64,000 bases of DNA, from contig JACRPL010000008.1 of the NCBI GenBank assembly GCA_016223245.1, positions 1 to 64,000 on the forward strand, read 5' to 3'. The stretch's first letter is position 1. Each line of letters starts with the position of its first letter. Of this stretch, positions 19,237 through 27,417 are shown piece after piece. A model generated the notes under the pieces. It ran no database searches. It saw only the letters and a program-made list of their open reading frames with translations, and was not told where the DNA came from. Made by a program: the position numbers and the translations under genes. Origin of the DNA: Candidatus Saganbacteria bacterium (GTDB lineage: Bacteria; Margulisbacteria; WOR-1; XYC2-FULL-46-14; XYC2-FULL-37-10).

Positions 19237-20283
19237 ATGATGATGTCAAGCAACGGCAAGAATTTCGCGACCATCAAGGTCTTCGGAATAGGCGGCGGCG
19301 GGACCAATGCCGTGAACCGCATGATAGGGTCAGGGGTCAAGGGCGTTGAGTTTTGGGGAGTTAACACCGATCTTCAGGCTCTCTCCGTTTCTCTCGCGGA
19401 CAACAAGCTTCAAATAGGCGCAAAATTAACGCGCGGACTAGGAGCTGGATCAAACCCTGAAGTCGGACAAAAAGCCGCGGAAGAATCAAGAGAAGAGATC
19501 AAGAGCGCGCTAACAGGCGCCGACATGGTATTTATCACAGCCGGCATGGGCGGCGGTACTGGCACAGGCGCCTCATCAGTGATCGCCGAAGTTTCAAAAG
19601 AATTAGGCATTTTAACTATCGCAGTGGTCACAAAACCATTCAGGTTCGAAGGTCCGGTTAGGATCTCGCAAGCCGAATCCGGCGTATCACTCCTTAAAGA
19701 AAAAGTTGACGCATTAATTGTTATCCCTAACGATAAACTTCTTCAAGTTGTTGAAAGAAAAACTTCAATAATTGAAGCATTTAAAGTTGCGGACGATGTC
19801 CTGCGCCAAGGCGTTAAGGGAATATCGGATCTTATAACTGTCCCGGGACTCATCAATCTTGATTTCGCCGATGTTAGGACGATCATGTATGAAGCAGGAT
19901 CTGCGATGATGGGGATTGGCACTGGATCCGGCGAGAATCGCGCAGTTGAAGCTGCGGAGCAAGCCATCTCGAGCCCTCTGCTTGAAGAAACAATAACCGG
20001 CGCCAAAGGCGTCATATTCAATGTCACAGGCGGATCGGATCTAACCCTCTATGAAGTGAACGATGCGGCGGAAGTTATATACAACGCCGTTGATCCCGAC
20101 GCAAATATTATTTTTGGTGCTGTTATCGACGAAAACCTAAAAGGCGATGTTGTTGTGACAGTTATCGCAACTGGCTTCAGGCCGGGAGCCAAAAAAGAAA
20201 AAGAATCAATGCCAACGACATTCCACAGGACGGCATCCCACGGAAAAGAACACATAGAACTGCCGCCATTCATGAGGGTGTGA
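19237..20283 (+). CDS. ftsZ: Cell division protein FtsZ
   Basis: 348 residues; tubulin-like GTPase that forms the Z ring. The tubulin signature GGGTGTG lies at ~105-111, with [14 protein letters not shown] near the N-terminus, NDKLL and the T7 loop region [14 protein letters not shown]. The C-terminus ends [10 protein letters not shown], a typical short anchoring peptide after a brief linker. Three consecutive ATG codons (19237, 19240, 19243) leave the exact start open. The promoter ends 6 nt before the first, predicting a leaderless message. It stands at the head of the run to leuS. Confidence 0.97.
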   Translation: MMMSSNGKNFATIKVFGIGGGGTNAVNRMIGSGVKGVEFWGVNTDLQALSVSLADNKLQIGAKLTRGLGAGSNPEVGQKAAEESREEIKSALTGADMVFITAGMGGGTGTGASSVIAEVSKELGILTIAVVTKPFRFEGPVRISQAESGVSLLKEKVDALIVIPNDKLLQVVERKTSIIEAFKVADDVLRQGVKGISDLITVPGLINLDFADVRTIMYEAGSAMMGIGTGSGENRAVEAAEQAISSPLLEETITGAKGVIFNVTGGSDLTLYEVNDAAEVIYNAVDPDANIIFGAVIDENLKGDVVVTVIATGFRPGAKKEKESMPTTFHRTASHGKEHIELPPFMRV

Positions 20284-20286
20284 TCC

Positions 20287-20949
20287 GTGCACATACCAGA
20301 CGGGTTTCTCGATCCAAAAGTTTCATCGGGGCTAATTGCCGCCGCAGCTGCGGCCCTATCTTATAGCATCTCAAAAGTCAGGGAAGCCGCAACAGTTCTT
20401 AAAACTTCAGAAGCTTATGCCTTAGCCGGCAATGCCGCTCAAAATATTTCAAGCAATGCCAAAAAAATATTATCCCGCGACGGGCAAAGATTATTTATTA
20501 AAATGGGGATGGTCGCTTCACTGATATTTATCGCGCAAATGATCGATTTCCGCATAGGACAATCGTCATCGGGGCATCTCTTTGGCGGAGTTTTTGCTTC
20601 GATCTTGCTTGGTCCATATGCCGGATCGATCGTAATGTCTTTGGTCCTGGCTATACAGGCGATATTTTTACACGATGGCGGACTAATTTCGCTTGGGGCA
20701 AATATTATAAATATGGCAGTAATTGGCGCAATGCTTGGTTACGGCATCTATTTTGTTCTCAAAAAAATAATTCCAGAATGGACTGCTATATTAATTGCAG
20801 GTTGGGCTTCTGTTGTTATGATGTCTATTGCCGGCGCGATTGAAACAGGAATTTATAGTATAGTCCGAGTTCATTTGGTGATCGGGATCGCCGAAGCGCT
20901 GATAACACTTGCGCTTGTAAATATTTTCCGTGCGAAAACCTCGGACTGA
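20287..20949 (+). CDS. cbiM: CbiM-type substrate-binding membrane protein of a cobalt/nickel ECF transporter
   Basis: 220 residues starting MHIPDGFLDP from a GTG. The N-terminal Met-His of CbiM/NikM coordinates the metal, which fixes this start. Multiple hydrophobic helices follow, with the family segment SSSGHLFGGVFASILLGPYAGSIVMSLVL and FLHDGGLISLGANIINMAVIG in two stretches. It takes up Co2+ or Ni2+ together with CbiQ/CbiO-type subunits, none of which is next door. Placed between ftsZ (3 bp gap) and miaB (0 bp), it is translationally coupled to division and tRNA genes, an unusual setting. Confidence 0.9.
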   Translation: MHIPDGFLDPKVSSGLIAAAAAALSYSISKVREAATVLKTSEAYALAGNAAQNISSNAKKILSRDGQRLFIKMGMVASLIFIAQMIDFRIGQSSSGHLFGGVFASILLGPYAGSIVMSLVLAIQAIFLHDGGLISLGANIINMAVIGAMLGYGIYFVLKKIIPEWTAILIAGWASVVMMSIAGAIETGIYSIVRVHLVIGIAEALITLALVNIFRAKTSD

Positions 20950-22323
20950 ATGCCCAAATATTTCATTAAGACGTACGGATGCCAAATGAACAAGAACGAT
21001 AGTGAACGGCTGGCGGGCGTTTTCGAGTTTGCGGGCTACGCGCCAACCGATGCCATAAAGACGGCTGACCTTGTTCTGGTCAACACTTGTGCCGTTCGCG
21101 AAAATGCAGAAAATGTCGCAATGTCTTATCTGATGTCTCTTAAAGGCGACAAGAAGAAAAATCCAAATTTGAAAGTTGTCGCTTCTGGATGTGTGGTAGC
21201 AATTCCCGAAGGAAATCTGAAAAAACAATTATCCCATGTCGATCTTTTCATAACACCCTCCGAGTATCAAAAACTTGCCGATTTCTTGGGAGTATCGCCA
21301 TGTACATTTTCTCCCAAAAGAAGCGGCTCGATAACCGCATGGATCACGATCATGAATGGCTGTGATAACTTTTGCTCATATTGTATCGTTCCATATGTCC
21401 GCGGGCGCGAAAGAAGCATTCCTGCAGAGGATATCCTATCGGAAATCAAACAGCTGGGCCCACAATATAGAGAAATTTTCTTGCTTGGGCAGAATGTGAA
21501 TTCATATAAGTATGGATTCGCTGATCTGATGAAAAGGATAGAGGCAATTATTGAACCTGCGGCTGAACGCCGCGGTTATGTTGGTGAGGAACCGCGAGCC
21601 GTGCCTGCCGGCAGGCAGGGTTTACTCGCAGGTTCCGTCAAAATTGATAGAATCCGCTTCATGACATCGCATCCAAAAGATATGTCTGATGAAATTATAG
21701 ACGCGGTGCACGATCTGCCCCATGTTTGCGAATATTTCCATTTGCCCATCCAGCACGGCGATGATGAAATATTAAAAAGCATGAATAGGGGATACACAGT
21801 TTCTGATTATAAAAAAATAGTTGATAAGATCAGGAATAAGATACCTAATGCTGCGATCACTTCAGATATAATAGTCGGGTATCCCGATGAAAATGATAGC
21901 CAATTTCAGAATTCCCTAAATATAATAAAAGATATCGGTTTCGACGCTGTAAATACTGCGGTTTATTCTCCACGAGCAGGTGCTAAGTCCTCAAAACTAA
22001 CAGATAATGTTCCCGCCGATATAAAAGTCCAAAGGCTAGGCGAAATAATGGAAGTTGTCGATGCAGTAGCGCTTGAAAGGAACAGTAAATTAATTGGCTC
22101 TGTTCAGGAAATTCTCGTTGAGCCCCCCTCTCTTTCTCCCCCTTATCAAGGGGGAGATGTCCCGAGCTCTGTCGAGGGGCAGAGGGGGTATAAAGGCCGC
22201 ACCAGGACAAATAAGATAGTAAAACTATTTTCGGATCATTCGGACTTGATAGGCAACCTAGTCAATGTTAAAATAAAATCAGCAAAGAGCTGGATATTAC
22301 AAGGAGAATTGACAAATGGCTAA
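20950..22323 (+). CDS. miaB: tRNA-2-methylthio-N6-dimethylallyladenosine synthase
   Basis: 457 residues. It methylthiolates i6A37 of tRNAs using two Fe-S clusters. The N-terminal MTTase domain has its three Cys (TYGCQMNKND, LVNTCAVREN, ASGCV), and the radical SAM CxxxCxxC is Cys138/142/145 (GCDNFCSYC). A C-terminal TRAM domain follows. Two repeat insertions are in frame: family A at ~212-229 (RAVPAGRQGLLAG) and family B at ~391-415 (SLSPPYQGGDVPSSVEGQRG). The second sits in the TRAM domain. It starts directly at the cbiM stop and overlaps prs by 8 bp. Confidence 0.95.
   Translation: MPKYFIKTYGCQMNKNDSERLAGVFEFAGYAPTDAIKTADLVLVNTCAVRENAENVAMSYLMSLKGDKKKNPNLKVVASGCVVAIPEGNLKKQLSHVDLFITPSEYQKLADFLGVSPCTFSPKRSGSITAWITIMNGCDNFCSYCIVPYVRGRERSIPAEDILSEIKQLGPQYREIFLLGQNVNSYKYGFADLMKRIEAIIEPAAERRGYVGEEPRAVPAGRQGLLAGSVKIDRIRFMTSHPKDMSDEIIDAVHDLPHVCEYFHLPIQHGDDEILKSMNRGYTVSDYKKIVDKIRNKIPNAAITSDIIVGYPDENDSQFQNSLNIIKDIGFDAVNTAVYSPRAGAKSSKLTDNVPADIKVQRLGEIMEVVDAVALERNSKLIGSVQEILVEPPSLSPPYQGGDVPSSVEGQRGYKGRTRTNKIVKLFSDHSDLIGNLVNVKIKSAKSWILQGELTNG
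21585..21635. repeat. Family A palindrome within miaB
   Basis: GCCTGCCGGCAGGC (21603-21616) with outer arms GAGGAACCGCGAG and CTCGCAGGTTCC, themselves inverted. The same outer arms occur around the degenerate copy at ~3019-3078, so the two share a larger unit. It keeps the frame and adds a PAGRQ-type loop. Confidence 0.85.
22122..22188. repeat. Family B palindromic repeat within miaB
   Basis: CTCCCCCTTATCAAGGGGGAG core followed by ATGTCCCGAGCTCTGTCGAGG and a G-rich end. The reverse complement of the same ~66-bp unit, inner sequence included, lies in leuS at 29403-29469. Confidence 0.85.
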
Positions 22324-23260
22324 TTCTGAATTAAACGTTTTCTACGGAACGTCCCATCCCGAGCTTGGCGAGAAAATAACAAAGTATTTGGGTATAAACG
22401 CGGGGAAGATCAAGCTTTCGAGGTTTTCCGGCGGAGAAAATTATGTCCGGTTGCTCGACAATGTCCGGGGCCAATCAGCCGTAATAATCCAAACCTGCAC
22501 CCAAAATGTGAACGACGATCTTATAGAGCTTTTCATTATAATCGACGCGATGAAGAGAGCTTCCGCGAAATCAATTACTGTTGTGATGCCGCAATTTGGA
22601 TACGCAAGGCAAGACCGGAAAGCGGCTTCCCGCGAACCGGTCTCCGCAAGGCTTGTCGCCAATCTTTTGGAAACCGCGGGCGCCGATAGAATTATCGCAA
22701 TGGATCTCCATTCGGACCAAATTCAGGGATTTTTTAATATCCCGGTGGATACATTGACCGCAATGCCGCTTTTTACAACATATCTTAAAGAAAAAAATCT
22801 TAAAGATATGGTGGTTGTAGCACCCGATACCGGCCGCGCAAAAGTAGCCAAAAAACTTGCCGACCGAATAGGCGCAAATCTCGCTATCCTCCATAAAGTC
22901 AGGGCCGAACACCATCAATCCGCCGTAACCCATGTTGTCGGTGAAGTTAAAGGAAAAACAGTGATCATTACGGACGATATGATAGATACAGCCGGAACGA
23001 TTACAAACGGAGTTGCGGCGCTCAAAGCGGAAGGGTGCAACAAAGATATTTATGTCGTAGCGACACACGGGATATTTTCGGGGCCTGCGGTCGAGAGAAT
23101 GGAAAAAGCAGGCTTTGCGGAAGTTGTCGTTACCGATTCGGTCCCAATATCCAAAGAAAAGCAATTCAAAGGTTTAAAAATACTGTCTTCTGCAGAGATA
23201 TTAGGAGAGGCCATCAGGCGCAATTACGAACACAAGTCCATCAGCAGCCTTTTTGATTAA
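22316..23260 (+). CDS. prs: Ribose-phosphate pyrophosphokinase
   Basis: 314 residues, usual length. It makes PRPP from ribose 5-phosphate and ATP for nucleotide, His and Trp synthesis. Visible family segments: FSGGENYVRL, FGYARQDRKAASREPVSARL, DLHSDQIQGFF, VVAPDTGRAKVAKKLADRI and the PRPP loop ITDDMIDTAGTI. AGGAG at 22302-22306 precedes the ATG, which overlaps the miaB end by 8 bp. hom follows after 1 nt. Confidence 0.97.
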   Translation: MANSELNVFYGTSHPELGEKITKYLGINAGKIKLSRFSGGENYVRLLDNVRGQSAVIIQTCTQNVNDDLIELFIIIDAMKRASAKSITVVMPQFGYARQDRKAASREPVSARLVANLLETAGADRIIAMDLHSDQIQGFFNIPVDTLTAMPLFTTYLKEKNLKDMVVVAPDTGRAKVAKKLADRIGANLAILHKVRAEHHQSAVTHVVGEVKGKTVIITDDMIDTAGTITNGVAALKAEGCNKDIYVVATHGIFSGPAVERMEKAGFAEVVVTDSVPISKEKQFKGLKILSSAEILGEAIRRNYEHKSISSLFD

Positions 23261-23261
23261 T

Positions 23262-24533
23262 ATGAAAAAAGTAAATATCGGAATATTAGGATACGGCACA
23301 ATCGGTTCGTCCGTTGATAAGTTGGTAAAAGATAACCACGATCTTATCGCTCAAAGGACCGGTCTTGATCTGGAAGTCCTAAATATCTGTGATGTATCGC
23401 CAAAACTAAAACACCCCAAACTTGTCCGCGATGCCGGAAAGATCACAAGAAATCCTGAAATTTCCGTCGTGGTCGAATCGATCGGCGGGACAAAACCGGC
23501 CTTGGATTTCATATTAACCGCAATTGAAAATGGAAAACACGTTGTAACATCAAACAAAGAAGTTATGGCTCTTTTTGGCGATAAGATAATGGCAGCTGCG
23601 GCAAAACATGGAGTAGCGGTCCTCTTTGAAGCGTCCGTTGGTGGTGGTATTCCAATAATTGGTTCGCTTTCTTCGGATCTTGTCGCTAACGATGTGACCG
23701 AAGTTTACGGCATTGTAAATGGGACCACAAATTATATTCTCTCCAAAATGGAAAAAGAGGGCAGTGAATTTAGCGATGCCCTTAAAGAAGCCCAAAGCTT
23801 GGGGTTTGCCGAAGCTAATCCTAAAAAAGATATTGAAGGGTATGACGCGTCATATAAAGCAGCGATATTAGCTAGCGTAGCATTCCGAAAGATCATTAAT
23901 TGGAAAGATGTTTATTTTGAGGGTATTACAAAAATAACCAAAGAAGATATAAGCTATGCCAAAGATATCGGATATGTAATCAAGCTTTTGGCAATAGCAA
24001 AAAAGACCGGCAATGAGCTTGAGGTCCGCGTCCATCCGACGCTTATACCAATTGATCATGCTCTTGCTTCCGTAAATGGCCCTATGAACGCTATTTATGT
24101 TAAAGGAAGTGCGGTCGGGGAGCTTATGTTCTATGGGCAAGGAGCTGGTGGCTTGCCAACTGCCTCTGCGGTGGTTTCAGATATTATAGCGGCCGTCGCA
24201 AATGACAAATGTCAAATGGCAAATGTCAAATTATTGAAAGCTAGAATTAAAAATATTGAAGAGATAAGCAGCAGGTATTATATCCGCATGATAACGCCTG
24301 ACCACCCGGGTGTTCTTGCCCAAATATCAAAGGCATTCGCCGACAATAATGTTTCGATAGCCGCTGTTGTCCAGAAAGAGAATGCCGTGCCTGCCGGCAG
24401 GCAGGTTGGATATCTCGCAACTATTGTTATTACGACGCATGAGTCAAAAGATAAAGACCTGAATAACGCACTCGATAAGATCAAAAGATCAAAAATAGTA
24501 AAAACTGTATGCAATGTGTTAAGGATAATCTAG
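23262..24533 (+). CDS. hom: Homoserine dehydrogenase with C-terminal ACT domain
   Basis: 423 residues. It reduces aspartate semialdehyde to homoserine for Thr and Met synthesis; the C-terminal ACT domain usually gives threonine feedback. Seen: Rossmann GILGYGTIGSSV, TSNKEVMALFGD, FEASVGGGIPIIG, GIVNGTTNYILSKME and KAAILASVAFR. The ATG at 23262 follows the prs stop by 1 nt; an upstream TTG is ignored. A family C repeat encodes the linker between catalytic and ACT domains (~314-324), and a family A palindrome adds AVPAGRQ to an ACT loop (~374-383). thrC lies elsewhere at 42502. Confidence 0.95.
   Translation: MKKVNIGILGYGTIGSSVDKLVKDNHDLIAQRTGLDLEVLNICDVSPKLKHPKLVRDAGKITRNPEISVVVESIGGTKPALDFILTAIENGKHVVTSNKEVMALFGDKIMAAAAKHGVAVLFEASVGGGIPIIGSLSSDLVANDVTEVYGIVNGTTNYILSKMEKEGSEFSDALKEAQSLGFAEANPKKDIEGYDASYKAAILASVAFRKIINWKDVYFEGITKITKEDISYAKDIGYVIKLLAIAKKTGNELEVRVHPTLIPIDHALASVNGPMNAIYVKGSAVGELMFYGQGAGGLPTASAVVSDIIAAVANDKCQMANVKLLKARIKNIEEISSRYYIRMITPDHPGVLAQISKAFADNNVSIAAVVQKENAVPAGRQVGYLATIVITTHESKDKDLNNALDKIKRSKIVKTVCNVLRII
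24201..24232. repeat. Family C repeat (CAAATGT units) in the hom linker
   Basis: AATGACAAATGTCAAATGGC continuing to 24232, a simple tandem of CAAATGT-type heptamers, in frame between the catalytic and ACT domains. The same motif occurs at 2974-3005, 34527-34540 and 50423-50456. Confidence 0.8.
24383..24408. repeat. Family A palindrome in the hom ACT domain
   Basis: GCCTGCCGGCAGGC at 24389-24402 encodes PAGRQ within the loop before an ACT-domain beta strand (GYLATIVITTH), in frame. Confidence 0.85.
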
Positions 24534-24549
24534 AAGGGAGAAATAATAA

Positions 24550-27417
24550 ATGGCTATGATCTGCGACGAATGTCATATAAATCCGGCGACGGTGCATGTT
24601 ACAAGGATTGTTAACGGAAAAAAAATAGTTAGGCACTTGTGCGCATCATGCGCCGAAAAGCTTGGCTTTATGCCGACAGAGTTCGGATTCCCGGGATTTT
24701 TCGAAATACCGGATATTTTTGCATCTCTTTTTAAACGCAGGCCGTCCGAGAGAATTTACGATTATTTCTCCGAATCCGCCCAAAAAGTCGTCCATTTGGC
24801 ATCGGAGGAAGCTGGCAGGTTAAAACATGACCACCTTACTCCCGAACATTTGCTTTTAGGAATCATAAAAGAAGAGGGATTTGCTTCAAAGATATTGGCT
24901 GATCTCGGAATCAATAGTGTTAATCTTTTTTCCGACATTGAATCGCTTATCGGCCATGGCGAGGGCGGTAAAAAAGAAATAAGCTTGTCTCCTCGTTCAA
25001 AAAAAGTATTGGAGCTTGCTTATAACGCGGCTCGCGAATTGGGATTTAGCTTTGTAGGTTCGGAACATATACTTTTGGGGATAATCCGTGAAGGCGAATC
25101 AATTGCGGCGCAAGCATTGCACAAGAGGAAGATCAATTTTGATAAAGTTGTTACAAAGATAATCGAGAATATCGAAAAAGAACAAAAAGAAGAACCGCCG
25201 CAAAGAGAGATAGAGCCATTTGCCCAAGAGTTTGAAAGTCCTGAAGAGCCGGAAGAAGGGGAAGGCGGTCCCGGAATGTTCGGATTCCCCGGATTTGGCG
25301 GCGGAATGCCGGGCACTATGATGCAGCCTCCACCGCGAAAAGCTGCTCTTGCATCATTTGGGCGCGACCTGACAGAGGACGCAAAAAATGGAAAACTCGA
25401 TCCGGTTATAGGCCGTGAAAAAGAGATAGAGCGCATTATCAGGATATTATCCCGAAGGACAAAAAATAATCCCGCACTCCTGGGCGATCCGGGCGTAGGT
25501 AAGACCGCGATCGTTGAAGGCCTTGCCGAGCGGATCATAAAAGGCGATGTACCTGATGTCCTAAAAGACAAAAAAGTATTTTCCTTGGACCTTGGCGGTA
25601 TGGTCGCGGGGACCAAGTATAGAGGCGAATTTGAATCAAGGGTTAAAAAAGTCCTTGATGAAATATTGGCAAAAAAGAGGCAGATAATACTTTTCATAGA
25701 TGAGCTTCATACTTTAGTCGGCGCCGGCGCCGCAGAGGGTGCGATAGATGCCGCCAATATGTTAAAGCCGGCCCTTGCCAGAGGAGAGCTTCAGGTAATT
25801 GGGGCAACAACAGTTGACGAATACCGTAAAAATATCGAAAAAGATGCCGCACTTGAGCGGCGCTTTCAGCCTGTAATGATAACCGAGCCTTCACAAGAAT
25901 TAACGATCGAAATATTAAAAGGCATCAGGTCTAAATATGAAGAGCATCATGGAGTTAGGATCCCTGATCAAGCAATAATTTCTGCGGTTTCTTTATCCGA
26001 TCGCTATATTTCCGATAGGTTCCTTCCCGATAAGGCGATCGATGTCATGGATGAGGCGGCAGCAAAAGTTAGGTTGCGATTAATTGCGAAATCTCCAGAA
26101 TTAAAAGAGATCCAGAAAAAACTCTATGCGCTAAAAAATAAACAGCATGACAGCGTCGGCAAACAAAAATTTGAAGAAGCGGCAACCGACCGAGATGAAA
26201 TAAAAAATCTGGAGAAGAAACAAAAAGAGCTCGAAGTTGATTGGAATGCGGAGAGAGTAAAACTTCCCGCGATAGTTACAGATGATGATATCGCAGAAGT
26301 CGTATCCGATTGGACAGGGATCCCTGTCGTTAAATTAACTCAAGCCGAAACGGAAAAGCTTATTCACATGGAAGAAACTCTCCATAAGAGAATTATCGGC
26401 CAAGAGGATGCTGTTGTATCGATCGCTCAAGCGATCAGGCGTGGAAGAGCGGGGCTCAAGCAGCCGGAGCGGCCCGTCGGATCGTTTATTTTTGCCGGAC
26501 CAACGGGGGTAGGAAAAACAGAGGTCGCAAGGCGTCTTGCAGAATTTATGTTCGGCACAATGGACGCGATGATCCGCATCGATATGTCGGAATACATGGA
26601 AAAACATACGGTCTCCAGATTGATCGGAGCGCCTCCCGGATATGTCGGATACGAAGAGGGTGGGACATTGACCGAAGCTGTTAGGCGCAAACCGTACTCT
26701 GTTGTTCTTTTTGACGAGATCGAAAAAGCCCATCCGGATGTTTTCAATGTCCTATTGCAAGTACTCGATGACGGCAGATTGACCGATTCAAAAGGCAAAA
26801 CTATCGATTTTAAAAATACCGTTATCATTATGACAACAAATATCGGGCAGAGAATGATAATTGAACGCGGTGCGATCGGCTTCCTGCCTCAAGAAGACCG
26901 CGAGCAGGATTACGAAAAGATGAGGGATATGGTGCTCGATGAGATGAAGAAAGAATTCCGTCCGGAGTTCTTGAACCGTGTCGATGAAACTATAGTTTTC
27001 CATCCGTTGTCGGACGAGGAATTAAAGAAGATCGCTTCGTTAATTATTGCCGATGTCGAAAAGCAGATGGAAGGACAGGGCATGCAGCTTGAAATAAATG
27101 ACGAGGTAAAAGCGCAGATCGTGAAAGAAGGGTACGAACCGAAATTCGGAGCTAGGCCGCTGCGGCGTGCGGTCCAAAAGCTTATTGAGAATCCTTTGAG
27201 CAATCAAATTATCGAAGGTAAATTCAAGATCGGAGATAAGATAGGCGCAAAAGTATCCGACGGCAAGATCGTATTCGAAAGAATAGGAACTGCCGACATC
27301 AAGCCTAAGGCGAAGAAATCTGAAACGAAAGGCGATTTTCCCGAACCAAAAGTTGAAGAAACCAAAGAAGTTTCCGGCGAAGAGCGCGCAAAAAAGGGCC
27401 GAAAAAAGAGCAAATGA
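24550..27417 (+). CDS. clpC: ClpC AAA+ unfoldase with an N-terminal McsA-like zinc finger
   Basis: 955 residues. The first ~40 residues form a CxxC...CxxC finger (Cys5, Cys8, Cys31, Cys34; PATVHVTRIVNGKK) that matches the start of McsA, normally a separate protein of the ctsR-mcsA-mcsB-clpC operon. Then come two Clp-N repeats (~71-215), AAA1 with Walker A at 312-319, an M-domain with a UvrB/UvrC-type motif (~539-560) and AAA2 with Walker A at 650-657 (GPTGVGKT). It unfolds substrates for ClpP. The tail is Lys/Glu-rich. GAAGGGAG precedes the ATG. It overlaps leuS by 4 bp. Confidence 0.95.
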   Translation: MAMICDECHINPATVHVTRIVNGKKIVRHLCASCAEKLGFMPTEFGFPGFFEIPDIFASLFKRRPSERIYDYFSESAQKVVHLASEEAGRLKHDHLTPEHLLLGIIKEEGFASKILADLGINSVNLFSDIESLIGHGEGGKKEISLSPRSKKVLELAYNAARELGFSFVGSEHILLGIIREGESIAAQALHKRKINFDKVVTKIIENIEKEQKEEPPQREIEPFAQEFESPEEPEEGEGGPGMFGFPGFGGGMPGTMMQPPPRKAALASFGRDLTEDAKNGKLDPVIGREKEIERIIRILSRRTKNNPALLGDPGVGKTAIVEGLAERIIKGDVPDVLKDKKVFSLDLGGMVAGTKYRGEFESRVKKVLDEILAKKRQIILFIDELHTLVGAGAAEGAIDAANMLKPALARGELQVIGATTVDEYRKNIEKDAALERRFQPVMITEPSQELTIEILKGIRSKYEEHHGVRIPDQAIISAVSLSDRYISDRFLPDKAIDVMDEAAAKVRLRLIAKSPELKEIQKKLYALKNKQHDSVGKQKFEEAATDRDEIKNLEKKQKELEVDWNAERVKLPAIVTDDDIAEVVSDWTGIPVVKLTQAETEKLIHMEETLHKRIIGQEDAVVSIAQAIRRGRAGLKQPERPVGSFIFAGPTGVGKTEVARRLAEFMFGTMDAMIRIDMSEYMEKHTVSRLIGAPPGYVGYEEGGTLTEAVRRKPYSVVLFDEIEKAHPDVFNVLLQVLDDGRLTDSKGKTIDFKNTVIIMTTNIGQRMIIERGAIGFLPQEDREQDYEKMRDMVLDEMKKEFRPEFLNRVDETIVFHPLSDEELKKIASLIIADVEKQMEGQGMQLEINDEVKAQIVKEGYEPKFGARPLRRAVQKLIENPLSNQIIEGKFKIGDKIGAKVSDGKIVFERIGTADIKPKAKKSETKGDFPEPKVEETKEVSGEERAKKGRKKSK

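Noticed and set aside
22571-23164. 197-codon open frame on the minus strand
   Set aside because: Antisense to the conserved prs gene; Cys/His/Phe-rich shadow translation without start signals.
25020-25697. 225-codon open frame on the minus strand
   Set aside because: Opposite the clearly real clpC; no homology-like motif and no start signals.
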